Positions 22,207 through 32,917 of a DNA stretch of 64,000 nt are shown piece after piece (position 1 is the stretch's first letter; each line of letters opens with the position of its first letter). The notes beneath the pieces were generated by a model that saw only the letters and a program-made list of their open reading frames with translations, had not been told where the DNA came from and searched no databases. Made by a program: the position numbers and the translations under genes. Location: the NCBI GenBank assembly GCA_014529385.2, contig CM043967.1, positions 131,749,182 to 131,813,181 of the forward strand. The letters run 5' to 3'. This stretch comes from Adiantum capillus-veneris (taxonomy: Eukaryota; Streptophyta; Polypodiopsida; Polypodiales; Pteridaceae).

Positions 22207-23897
22207 CCGAAGAAATGGCGGAGTATGTCAACTCCCAAAGGCCATGTACCAAATCGGCAGTAATACACCATACTATGGTGGCCTTTTGAATCAGTTTCCA
22301 AATGGGGGCTAAAAGAAATAATAAGCCCGCGGAAAACAAGGGTTCCAACGAGCCTAAGGGGAAGGACAATGTCCAAAAGTCTCCTAAGGGCAACTCCAAA
22401 AAAGCTAAAGAGAAGGGAGTTTACAAAGGTAAAAACAAACTCTCTCCTGAAGAGCTTGAGCGTTATCTCAAGGATAACCAATGTTTCAAGTGTGGCGAAC
22501 AAGGGCATGCATACCGTGCTTGTCCCCAAAAGAACAACCACCAAGATCCTCCTAGAGCTTCCTTGGTTGAAATCCAAGAGGAGGAGACTCACCAAACTCA
22601 CCACAAAGGATCTCCTCTATGCCATGCTTGGGGAAAGGTAAGAGAACATGATGCTTTTATTCTCTTTGACCCTGGTTCTACTCACAATTTTATATTTATA
22701 GAGTTGGCCACCAAGCTAGGCATACAAGCTTACAAGATGGGAGATGTCCTACCCGCAGACAGTGCCTTCAAGGGGCAAGAAGCTTTAGTCACTCCCTTAA
22801 TTGGGAAATTGAGGCTTCATGTCCAAGGCTATGTGGACAAAGAGGACTTCTTTATCTCTCCTCTCAATCATGAGGATGTAATCCTAGGGGCACCATGGTT
22901 TGACCCCCTGGCTACCAATGTTAAATTTCCTGAAAGGAGAATCTCCTTTAAGTTCACGGAAAAAGACATGTATATAGATGCTAAGGAAATGGGTAACACT
23001 ATCCCCATTGTACATACACCAGCTTTCAACAAGTCAATAAAGAGATCTATTTCCGTGTACATGATTTTTGTTAAAGATTCTCAAAATGAACCTAATGCTT
23101 TAGCAAAAGAAAATAAAAGCAACCAAAAGGAATTAGAGTTATCCAATTGTCTCAAGGGGTTTCAAGATGTTTTTATTGACGACATCCCTTGTGAGCTACC
23201 TCCTAAACGAGGTAATGATGACCATGCAATTGAACTTCTTCCAAGAAGTTCACCGCCTAACAAACCTCCTTATAGAGTTTCTCAAGCTCAACAAGAGGAG
23301 ATTATGCAGCAAGTGCATGAGTTAGTTGAGAAGGGCATGGTTAGGCCTAGCTCATCTCCATTTTGCTCACCTGTGTTATTAGTGCAAAAGAAAGATGGCA
23401 CATATCGTATGTGTGTCGACTATAGAGCACTAAATAGGATCACTATCAAGAATAGGTTTCCCGTTCCACGGGTAGAAGACCTATTTGATAAGCTACAAGG
23501 ATCGGCCTACTTCAGTAGGATTGACCTAAAAAGTGGCTATCATCAAATAAGGATAGTTGATCAAGACATTGTAAAGACCACATTTCGCACCACATTTGGT
23601 CTTTACGAATACATTGTCATGCCTTTTGTCTTGACCAATGCACTAGCCACATTCAACCTCTTGATGGAGAAGTTATTCAGGCCTCATCAAACCTTCAGTG
23701 GAGTGTTCTTTGATGATATTATCATCTACTCTAATTCATTAGACGAACACAAGCAACACCTCCAGGTAATATTTCAAGTTTTAAGAGAGAATAAACTTTA
23801 TGTTAATCAAAAGAAAAGTGAATTTTTCTTACAAACGATTCAGTATTTAGGGCACATTATCTCTCAAGATGGCATCCAAATGGATCCATCAAAGTGA
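22207..23897 (+). pseudogene. Chromovirus gag end, protease and RT
   Basis: Gag remnant LTEEMAEYVNSQRP, one stop near 22290, then open from 22302. Visible: Lys-rich linker, CCHC knuckle CFKCGEQGHAYRAC (residues 61-74 counted from 22302), protease ILFDPGSTHNF (residues 120-130; the usual D-S/T-G reads D-P-G), flap and ILGAPW, RT with CVDYRALNRITIKNRFPVP, FSRIDLKSGYHQIR and catalytic FFDDIIIYS (FIDD or FADD is usual). TGA at 23895-23897 interrupts the RT connection (PSK-*-EVIKGWP); the frame continues. Upstream gag is missing compared with the minus copy at 50221-51650. Confidence 0.93.
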
Positions 23898-25985
23898 GAG
23901 GTAATAAAAGGATGGCCTAAACCAAGGAATCTTCATGAACTAAGAAGCTTTATAGGTATGTGCGCATACTATAGACGCTTCATAGAAAAATTCTCACAAT
24001 TTGCGGGACCATTACATGACCTAACAAAGAAAAGTGTTAGGTATACATGGTCTGCTAAGGAGAACAATGCTTTCGAAAAGCTTAAAGAAAAGCTTATCTC
24101 TCAACCTGTGCTTATACTACCGGATCTCTCAAAACCATTTGAGGTCCAATGTGATGCTTGTGGTGATTGCCTTGGAGCTGTTTTTCTCCAAGAAGGGCAC
24201 GCCATAGCCTATGAGAGTCGAAGGCTCGACCCTGTTGAGCAAGCTCTAGGCATATATGAAAAGGAACTCCTTGCAGTTCTACATGCCTTAGAATCATGGA
24301 AGCACTATTTATTGGGGACTCCTTTCATTCTGCGAACGGATCACCAAAGTCTTAAGTACTTCATGACTCAGACCAAGCTCTCCGACAAACAAATGAGGTG
24401 GGCAAATTTCCTTTCGCAATTTCATTTTCATATTGCTCACATTGCTGGCAAGCATAATCAAGTAGTTGATGCACTCTCAAGACGGTCGAGAGTGAATGCG
24501 GTTTCCATAGCAACTCACAATGATCTATCTTCAATGATAGATGAGTATGCTATTGATCCCAATTTTAGAGATGTGATTTCAGCCCTTGCATTAGGGAAGA
24601 AAGAAGAACCATTTACTTTACAAGATGGTTATCTTCTCTACGGCAATAGACTTTGTGTTACTAACTCACTACGTGAGAAAGTAATGTATGAATCTCATGC
24701 TCCACCTTATGTGGGGCATAGAGGGATTCGGTCTACCTTAAAGGGAATTGAAACATATTTCTATTGGCCTACCATGAAAGTGAACATACAAGAGTATGTT
24801 TCCAAATGTGTGGTATGCCAAAAGACAAAATTTGATAGAGGGAAGCAACTTGGATTGCTTCAACCCTTGACAATCCCTAATTCACCATGGGAGAGCATAT
24901 CCATGGATTTTATCTTTGGATTGCCTAAGTCTATCCATGGGAATACAGGAATATGGACAATAGTAGACGGGTTCAGTAAACAAGCTCATTTTATACCTGT
25001 CAAAAAGACTATCAAAGCCCATCAAATGGCAACCCTCTTCATTTCACAAATTTTCAAGTACCATGGCTTTCCAATGTCCATAGTGTTGGACAGAGATCCT
25101 AGAATGACTAGTAATTTTTGGATGGGTCTCTTTGAGAATTTAGGGACAAGGCTAAACTTCTCTTCGGCCTATCATCCACAAACAGATGGCCAAAGTGAAA
25201 TAGCTAACCCAACCATTCTCGATCTACTAAAAGCCTATGTAGCGGAAGTAGATCAAAGATCCCAATGGGAGAAGTACTTACCCTTAGTGGAGTATGCTTA
25301 CAATAACACTGCACATACTTCCACGGGAAAATCACCTTTAGAGGTAATTGAGGGGAGATCAAAAAGTCCCTTGCTACTTAAGGTACATGGGAAGATCTTC
25401 GCTGTAGATGAGTATAGCCAAGACCTACAAGAATCTTTTCAAAAGATTAAGGATACTATCTCTATCACACAGCAAAGGCAAAAGGCTACTGCTGACAAGC
25501 ACAGAAGAGCCCAAATCTTTAAAGAAAATGATTGGGTCTTATTAAAGTTTCCCAAGGCTCGATTAAGGCACACTACGGGCAAGAATCCTACGGGCCACCA
25601 AAAGTACTATGCTAAACTAGCAAAAAGGTACTATGGTCCCTTCCCGATTCTTAGGCCAATCAATGAGATGGCCTATCAACTCAAGTTTCCCAATCATTGG
25701 CTCATACACAATGCTTTCCATGTGAGCCTATTAAAGCCTTACAAAGGAGAGCCACCTCACGAACCAACTATTGAAGACCCACCGGCGATTGAGGACCAAG
25801 AGGAGGTGCTGCAGCCCGAGTCCATTCTCCGACATGAAGACAAGGTATTAAGAGGCGGTAAGACTATCTGACGATATCTTATTAAGTTTAAGAATTATCC
25901 TTTTGAAGATGCTAGATGGATGCAAGGCATACAATTAAAGGATAACCTAAACCTTGTCAATGCTTACAATGCTTCCCAACAGTAA
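23898..25985 (+). pseudogene. Chromovirus RNase H, integrase and broken chromodomain
   Basis: Same frame as the RT, separated by the TGA at 23895. RNase H: FEVQCDACGDCLGAVFLQ, YEKELLAVLHALESW, TDHQSLKY, KHNQVVDALSRR. Integrase: HRGIRSTL, CVVCQKTKF, catalytic D (SMDFIFGLP), D (VLDRDPRMT), E (DGQSEIAN), then YYGPFPIL. A chromodomain follows (LQPESILRHEDKVLRGGKTI), is cut by TGA at 25869-25871, and continues in frame as RYLIKFKNYPFEDARWMQ to TAA at 25983-25985. The chromodomain places it in the chromovirus branch; the sub-branch is not resolved. The TGA is probably a CGA mutation. Confidence 0.94.
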
Positions 25986-26330
25986 GCAAATGTACAAAAT
26001 GTTAAAAATCAACAAAGTTTTTTTTGTCTTATAAGACTCTCTTTTTCTTTATTGTGCACAAAATGAAGTAGTATGCATGCTTAGATCAAGTTTGCGGAGA
26101 CGACGTCTCCCAAACACCAAGTAGAGCTTGTCACTCTACTATGGAATACTAATAGGACTAATGTGCAGACATGCTTGCGGCAGCCTCAGGCTCTCAAGCG
26201 CCAAATGGACTAGTCATCCATTGTGGAATGATGTCGTAGGGTAACATAGGGATCCTCTACCCGCTAAGAAAAGGACTCATGAATATGCTTTATCTTCTCT
26301 ACACCATAGTCGAGGACGACTATGATTTCA

Positions 26331-27602
26331 AGAGAGAGGTAATGTCATAATAATCAATATCTAATTCTCCTAAATGATTTTCTCATCTTAAACTGATCAT
26401 TTAATATGGGGAAGTGCCAGGGGAGAAAAAGCTAGAATATTGGTTAAGCTAGCAGACCGGCCACTGTAGGGATCCAATGGAGGGAAAATAGGGATCCAAA
26501 GGGGGGGCCATCTGCAAAAGAGCCATGTGCAACAATGGGCAAAAAAGACCCTAAGGTTCAGCCCATTAAGACTTCCAAAATGCTAAGGTTCCAAAATTGA
26601 AAGGTTGTGTCCAAAGGTCAACCATGGGGGGGAATTGGATGCTTTGTGTGTGACCCAAAAAGTCTTTACAAATCCCTACATAGGAGGGGGCAAGCCTTGG
26701 GAGTAGGGGATGAGAGAGAAAGCCCTGGGGAGGTCCAATGGGGAGATAGCAAGAGAAAATAGCAAGAGGGCTCGCCCAAGAGAGAGAGGGGTCTGATTTT
26801 TGCAAGGCATTATCACACACACACACTCTCACACAGTCTATGTGAGAAGTAAAGAAGACTATCTCTTCCCAAGCTTTAATGGAGAGCTCATCACCTACTC
26901 CAAGCTTGTGAGATAGAAGCCTACATCGACACACTCTTGGAATGTGGATGCAAATCCAACCAAGAGCCAAGCTTCAATGCATGCTCATCTCCTCTACCAA
27001 GCTAATTACTAAGCTAAGCTATGCTAATATGAGTGATTAAGTGAGGAGATGCACATCTTTCTCGTAAGATACTCCTTCTTCCTCTCAATCTACTCTCATA
27101 CCCTGCTAGCTCTCACCATCTTCGAAGGTGTGTGAGGTCTTGGGTCTGAGAACGGGTATAATTAATGTTGTGTTTGCTAAGTGTTTTTTTTAGTGCATGA
27201 AGCTTTCATCTTCATTGCACTAAGTAGTCTTGAAGGAACACAAAGAATTGTATTGTACAATGTCTCTCTTGATGGGAGAAACCATAATACAAAGCCTTTT
27301 GGAGGGGGGACCGGCTCCATGCAAATCCGGTCCTAAACTGTTGTCAATAGCTTAATTTCTCTCTCTTTTTAAAGTATTGTTCATGCTATCTAACTAGGTG
27401 TTATGCTTTTTGTTGCTCTCTCCACCCAAGCACTGTTGTAATTCTCATTAGGAATCTATTCTAACTAGGTGTTATGATTTTTGTTGCTCTCTCCACCCAA
27501 GCACTCTTGTAATTCTCATTAGGAATCCATTCTAATGAAATGCCCACTATGTTCATGATAATTTCCACTATACACACGTTTTTTAGGCCATTAAATGTTA
27601 CA
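26331..27602 (+). mobile_element. Chromovirus 3' LTR with polypurine tract
   Basis: CAAGAGAGAGG (PPT, 26330-26340) is followed by TGTCATAATAATC at 26343; the LTR ends TTAAATGTTACA at 27602, about 1.26 kb. The same sequence occurs reversed at 54862-56455, where it is followed by a perfect Met primer-binding site, confirming both the LTR identity and its 3' end. Within it 27390-27551 is a tandem duplication of an 81-bp unit that is single in the reversed copy. Between pol and LTR (25986-26330) I see no coding frame. Confidence 0.88.
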
Positions 27603-28720
27603 GGCTATGTTGTCTAACATAATGAGTATGCTAGTTAGCATGCCTAGTAATCTACCTAGCATATAGAGTATGCTAGTTAGCACAATATGCTAGTTAATAT
27701 ACCTAATATGCTCATTAGCATTCTGAGTATGCTATTTAACCACAAGGTTTATGCTAGTTGGCATTCCTAGTATGCGGGGTATGTTGTTGAACATAATGAG
27801 TATGCTAATTAGCATGCCTAGTAATCATATAGAGTATGATCGTTAACACAATATGTATGCTAATTAGCATGCCTAGTAATCTTATAGAGTATGATTGTTA
27901 ACACAATATGTATGCTAATTACCACCCTTTATGCTAGTTATCATACCTAGTATGCCGAGTGTGCTATTTAACACAAGGTTTATGCTAGTTAGCATTCCTA
28001 GTATGCTGGGTATGCTATTTAGCATAATGAGTATGCTAGTTAGCATTCCTAGTAATCTACCTAGTATACATAGTATGCTGGTTAACACAATACGTATGCT
28101 AATTAACACCCTTTATGCTAGTTAACACACCTAGTATTCTCCCAACATGTTGCATATGCTGTTTAGCACAAGGTTTATGCTAGTTAGCATTCCTAGTATG
28201 AAAACTATCATGTTGATTATGTGTTTGACATAATGAGTATGCTAGATACCTTTCCTAGTATGCTAAATAGAATAATGGGTATGCTAGTTAGCACATTCTA
28301 TGTTAGTTATCATACCTAGTATGCTAATTACCATACTAGGTATGCTAAACTGCATAAATGGTATGCTATTCAACACACCTATTATTCTTGTTAGCATTCA
28401 CGGTATGCTCGTCAAAAGCTAGTCCATTCTAGTTAGCATACCTTCTATTCTTCTTAGCACACATTCCATGTAGTTTAGCATACCTCATATGCTAAACTAA
28501 ACAATGATTATGCTTGTTAGCATAGCTAGTATGCTAGCTAGAAGAATCCTAGGTATGCTAATCAAAACGTTGTCCATGCTAGTTAACACACCTTGTATGC
28601 TAGTTAGCATACCTAAGGATCTAGCTAGCATACCTTGTATGCCAGTTAGCATACCTATCACGATAATGAAAACACTATAAATGGTAGTCAACACACCCTG
28701 TTACATGTCTGTTAGGATGT
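27603..28720. repeat. Palindrome-rich TATGCTAGTTAGCATA array
   Basis: Over 1.1 kb consists of variants of TATGCTAGTTAGCATACCTAG at irregular spacing of roughly 15-40 bp. The core ATGCTAGTTAGCAT is nearly self-complementary. Both strands read as low-complexity peptides, which I take as shadows of the repeat. It starts exactly at the chromovirus LTR end, so the LTR element inserted at or in this array. Confidence 0.88.
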
Positions 28721-28837
28721 TGAATGTGCTATTTAACCTTGCGATTTGTTTTCATGAATATGTCGGATGTCCTAGGTAGATCAAAATATTGTTTGCTTTA
28801 TAAGAAAAGGCACCGCGATAGTCTGAATGAATTGTCG

Positions 28838-29800
<963 letters not shown>

Positions 29801-30084
29801 ATGAAAGGCAGAGGGGACTGGAACATGCTAATTTCCACCCAGCCATGCTCTATATAGGCCCTTGGCCTAATAAACATAGAGACCCCCTTGACTGCATGTT
29901 CATCTTGGCCCTTGGCTCTGCATGATGCTCCTAGTACACATTAAAGAGGAATGTAAATAGTGCTAAAAAGGAACTAAATACTTTTTGCTGCATTCATTTG
30001 CAAGCCTTGCCGAAACATTTGAACAATAATAGAAGGTGAATCATTGATCACTTCTAAGTACAAAAAATGAAATCTTTTCATTAA
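29801..30084 (-). mobile_element. LTR-like fragment (relative of 49751-50210)
   Basis: Plus-strand TGAAAGGCAGAGGGGACTGG and the next ~130 bases, including CTCTATATAGGCCCTTGG and AACATAGAGACCCCCTTGA, match 49751-49905 closely. There the minus strand runs from the LTR end into a Met-type primer site. Here no primer site adjoins; instead the minisatellite ends at the border. The right side is interrupted at 30085 by the Tat-like element. Confidence 0.6.
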
Positions 30085-30089
30085 CAACT

Positions 30090-31566
30090 TGATTCATGGT
30101 TTTTAGGACCCCTTCTGAAGATGCAATAAAGGCACAGTCAGTTGTTGGGGAGATGAGGATACTCTAGTCCAAGGGATCTCGAAAGAGAAGAAAAATCTAC
30201 TTCACAAGCACCAAAGAGTAAAAAGTGCCATGGACAGAAGATACGTGGGAACGAGCTCTTATGCATGCCTACAACCTATATCTTACAGAATAGCCCATTC
30301 TAGGTGTGAATTTCTAGTGACATTTACACGAGGATGTTCGTGTGGACACACAGCACAGCATACTCCGTTTTCACTTTTTTACCGACAGTAAATATTTTTC
30401 ACCTACATGGTAAATACAAATCACTTTTTACCTACAGTAACTTTTTTTTACCCATGGTAAATATTTTTTACTACACCATAAGTATTTGGTAGGTAACAGT
30501 TCACTGTTACTAGAAGCAGTGATTGGGCATCAACAATGCAGTTACAGGAGGAGAAAAGGGGAAAATCTTATGGTAAAGGTGAGTCAACAGGGATAAAGAC
30601 TTTTGAGTTGAAAAGAGACATGCTGATTTTTTCAAAGAACACATGTCAAAAGAAGCCATGGTTGAGGATTTTTTGAGAATTTGATATTCAGGAGGACCCA
30701 GCAGGTCCCCCCCTGACATGTGCAGAACCTCCAGTTTCAACAGCCACCTAACCTGCTCTTAAATTCTGGTCAAGGCCTTATCCCCATGTGTCACAATCAG
30801 AAAAATCAGCATTTATCCTCTCCTCTCACATCACTCTAGAGAATATCTTGATGGTGACATATCAGGTGACCTCAATCTGTTGACCACCCTAAGCAAAAAG
30901 TAACCTCAATTAGCGGATTTAAGCATGTTTATCCCTAATCCTAAACCCTCTCAGAAACCTATATAAGGATGCCTTCTCTCACTCAAAACACAACACTTCA
31001 CCCCCTTCACCAAGAAATGAAGCTATGATGACATTGCTCACAACGAGGAGCTATGGAGGGAGCTCTACTCTCTCTCCCTCTCGCTCTCTCCCTCTAGTAT
31101 GCTACATTACTAGCCCTAAAACCTAAATAAGGAGTCTTCTCTCATGCTCCATGGCCACCATCCTCGCCATCATTCTCTAAGGTATTGATGTGTTGCTAGT
31201 AGGATCATACGTACTTGCTGGGTTGATTGTTTTTGACAAGGGATTATGCCATCCTTGGCTTGCTTCTCCCTATCATTGTTATGTATGATCAGATGCCGTT
31301 GTATTGTGAAGCTTATGTCTTGTGTATATATATGCTACATAAGGTCCCTAAGCTTCGTTTTTATGTGTTTTGCCATATGTTTTGATGCCATCATAATGCC
31401 AGAAATCTCACTTGCCTATGTGCACTATGTGTGAGGTCCTTAAACCTCTTAATTTAGGGTGGTGCCCCCTTTGTTTTGTTCTTTGCTTGTTTGCATGAGG
31501 AGTGGTTTGTGGAGTGTGCAGGAGTACAGAGGCCACCCGATTGCACTGCTCTTTTTCCCGCCATCA
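30090..31566 (+). repeat. 5' LTR of the pol-less Tat-like element
   Basis: Direct copy of 36075-37555. TATATAAG at 30960-30967 followed by a CT-rich stretch is the likely promoter. The U3 part (about 30375-30485) holds several TTTACC...GTAAA inverted pairs. Relative to the 3' LTR it has an extra 14 bp in the CT tract near 31080 and lacks about 20 bp near 30390. Confidence 0.95.
30960..30967 (+). promoter_or_regulatory. LTR TATA box
   Basis: TATATAAG in the 5' LTR, preserved at 36963-36970 in the 3' LTR. Position and conservation in both LTRs support a promoter role. Confidence 0.6.
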
Positions 31567-31568
31567 TT

Positions 31569-31585
31569 TTGGTGCCCCCACTGAG
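31569..31585 (+). promoter_or_regulatory. Primer-binding-site candidate
   Basis: TGGTGCCCCCACTGAGG starts within a few bases of the LTR end, in the place and form of a gypsy primer site. I recall similar TGGYGCCCACC-type sites in plant Tat elements; the tRNA is not assigned. Confidence 0.5.
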
Positions 31586-31638
31586 GAGGGCTACACAGAC
31601 CTTCAGTCCACAAGCAATGAAGATGTGCAATCTACAAC

Positions 31639-31818
31639 ATGGACGAATGGCGTAAGGAGTTTGCAAATTGGAGAACAGAAGAGGAGGAGTCTTTAGAGGC
31701 CTTAAAAGCTTTCATCGAGGTCTTGTTACCAGGTTGCAGTGAAATTCAAGAAGTAAGTTCTTCTACATGCCGTGTTCGTGATCGTCGCCAACGAAGGAGA
31801 GTAAGAAGAAGAGCTTGA
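31639..31818 (+). CDS. 59-aa leader peptide, first ORF after the LTR
   Basis: First ATG after the primer site; encodes a 59-residue hydrophilic peptide starting MDEWRKEFANWRTEEEESLE and ending in a basic Arg-rich tail (RDRRQRRRVRRRA). The F.NWRT.EEE motif reappears in the leader ORF of the other complete element (39290). It could be a separate small protein or a former N-terminus of ORF1/gag. Function unknown. Confidence 0.5.
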   Translation: MDEWRKEFANWRTEEEESLEALKAFIEVLLPGCSEIQEVSSSTCRVRDRRQRRRVRRRA

Positions 31819-31841
31819 TATACCTCTTCTCTCAACCTATG

Positions 31842-32030
31842 AGTGCTCCAGAAACCTCCAACGCACACGAGCTTGAAATATTCTACATCAACATACACGA
31901 AGGTACTGTGACACACATTAAGGGAAGAGAAAGCATCACCAGACCTCTCTTTCCTGAGGAGCCGACTAAGAGGAGGAAGATCACCTCTACACCTAAGTGG
32001 CCCAAGGCCGCAGCACGTGCTCAAGCGTAA
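31842..32030 (+). CDS. Small hypothetical ORF in the leader
   Basis: Begins at MSAPETSNAHELEIFYINIH (ATG about 31842, inside a slightly longer open frame) and ends with basic PTKRRKITSTPKWPKAAARAQA-like sequence. Lies between the 59-aa peptide and the ORF1-like gene, in another frame from the former. It may be part of one frameshifted leader protein. No family recognised. Confidence 0.35.
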   Translation, partial: SAPETSNAHELEIFYINIHEGTVTHIKGRESITRPLFPEEPTKRRKITSTPKWPKAAARAQA

Positions 32031-32066
32031 GGTAACATTTGGCTTAATCTCATTAATAAGGATTAC

Positions 32067-32600
32067 ATGACCACTACAGGCAAGAAAAAGGCTAGTGAGC
32101 AACCAACTTCAACCTCCAACTTGCAACCACGACTCTCACCCCTAAATCCTTCTGAAGCAAAGAGACGAAGGCTTGCCTACAAGATTTTCGCCCGTCTGCG
32201 AGTGCTCCCAGTGCACTTTGTGAATCCAGACACCACCAATCCCAAGCCAACCTCCTGTCCGTGTGAAGATCACTTTGGATATTGTCCAAAGTGCTTTGGA
32301 GACCGGGTGAAAAGCCTCCCTGCCCTACCTTTGCTGCTAATTTTCAAGAAGTTATCTCAATCTAAGGAAACTATCTTAGTTGATGATGTGCTGCACATTA
32401 ATGGTGTCACTTTCATTCGTCATGCTGATTATGGTAATAGCATCCAATTGTTGCTTGCTAAAAGGCTCAACATTGTACAAAGTGTTGCCATCACGCCTTA
32501 CGTCTTCATAGATGCATCAGGAAGAGTCGAAGTGATCCGAGGTGCTGACCTTCTGTGGCTGATCAGGTTCATTGGTCCCAAGGTGGTGCAACTAAGCTAG
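32067..32600 (+). CDS. ORF1-like protein upstream of gag (177 aa)
   Basis: Open from ATG 32067 to TAG at 32598. N-terminus is polar and basic (SEAKRRRLAYKIFARLR). A Cys/His cluster, CPCEDHFGYCPKC, could bind zinc. The second half alternates hydrophobic and charged residues like a folded domain (ILVDDVLHINGVTFIRHADY, VFIDASGRVEVIRGADLLW). Ogre-type elements of the Tat branch carry an extra ORF upstream of gag; the position fits, but no sequence similarity to a known ORF1 is claimed. The absence of stops in a ~2%-diverged element suggests it was recently coding. Confidence 0.6.
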   Translation: MTTTGKKKASEQPTSTSNLQPRLSPLNPSEAKRRRLAYKIFARLRVLPVHFVNPDTTNPKPTSCPCEDHFGYCPKCFGDRVKSLPALPLLLIFKKLSQSKETILVDDVLHINGVTFIRHADYGNSIQLLLAKRLNIVQSVAITPYVFIDASGRVEVIRGADLLWLIRFIGPKVVQLS

Positions 32601-32917
32601 GCTCTTGTGTGTAAGTATGGATGCCAATAATGAGAATGATGATCCCCGCATGTTTCCTTTCCATTTTGTGCATCATATCCGTGTGAATATTTGTATTGAT
32701 AGAAAAATCTTTTATCAGCAAAGAATAGCCCTGTTGTTTGGAGCCGAGAGACTTGGGGAAATCTTGCGCTCTCCTCATCCTGTCATTCTACCCTTACTAG
32801 ACTATTACCATTCCTTTGATGTGTCGATCTTCATCCTATTTTGAGCTAAGTTGTGCTAAAGCTCCAAATTGTAATTACCATACCCTATTTTAAAATAAAT
32901 TGGAGCTATCTGTGTAA

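Noticed and set aside
27915-28125. Frames with repeated SIPSML-like peptides on both strands
   Set aside because: Shadows of the TATGCTAG array.
30510-30740. Minus ORF present twice (also 36513-36743)
   Set aside because: Lies in both LTRs only because the LTRs are copies; no domain seen.
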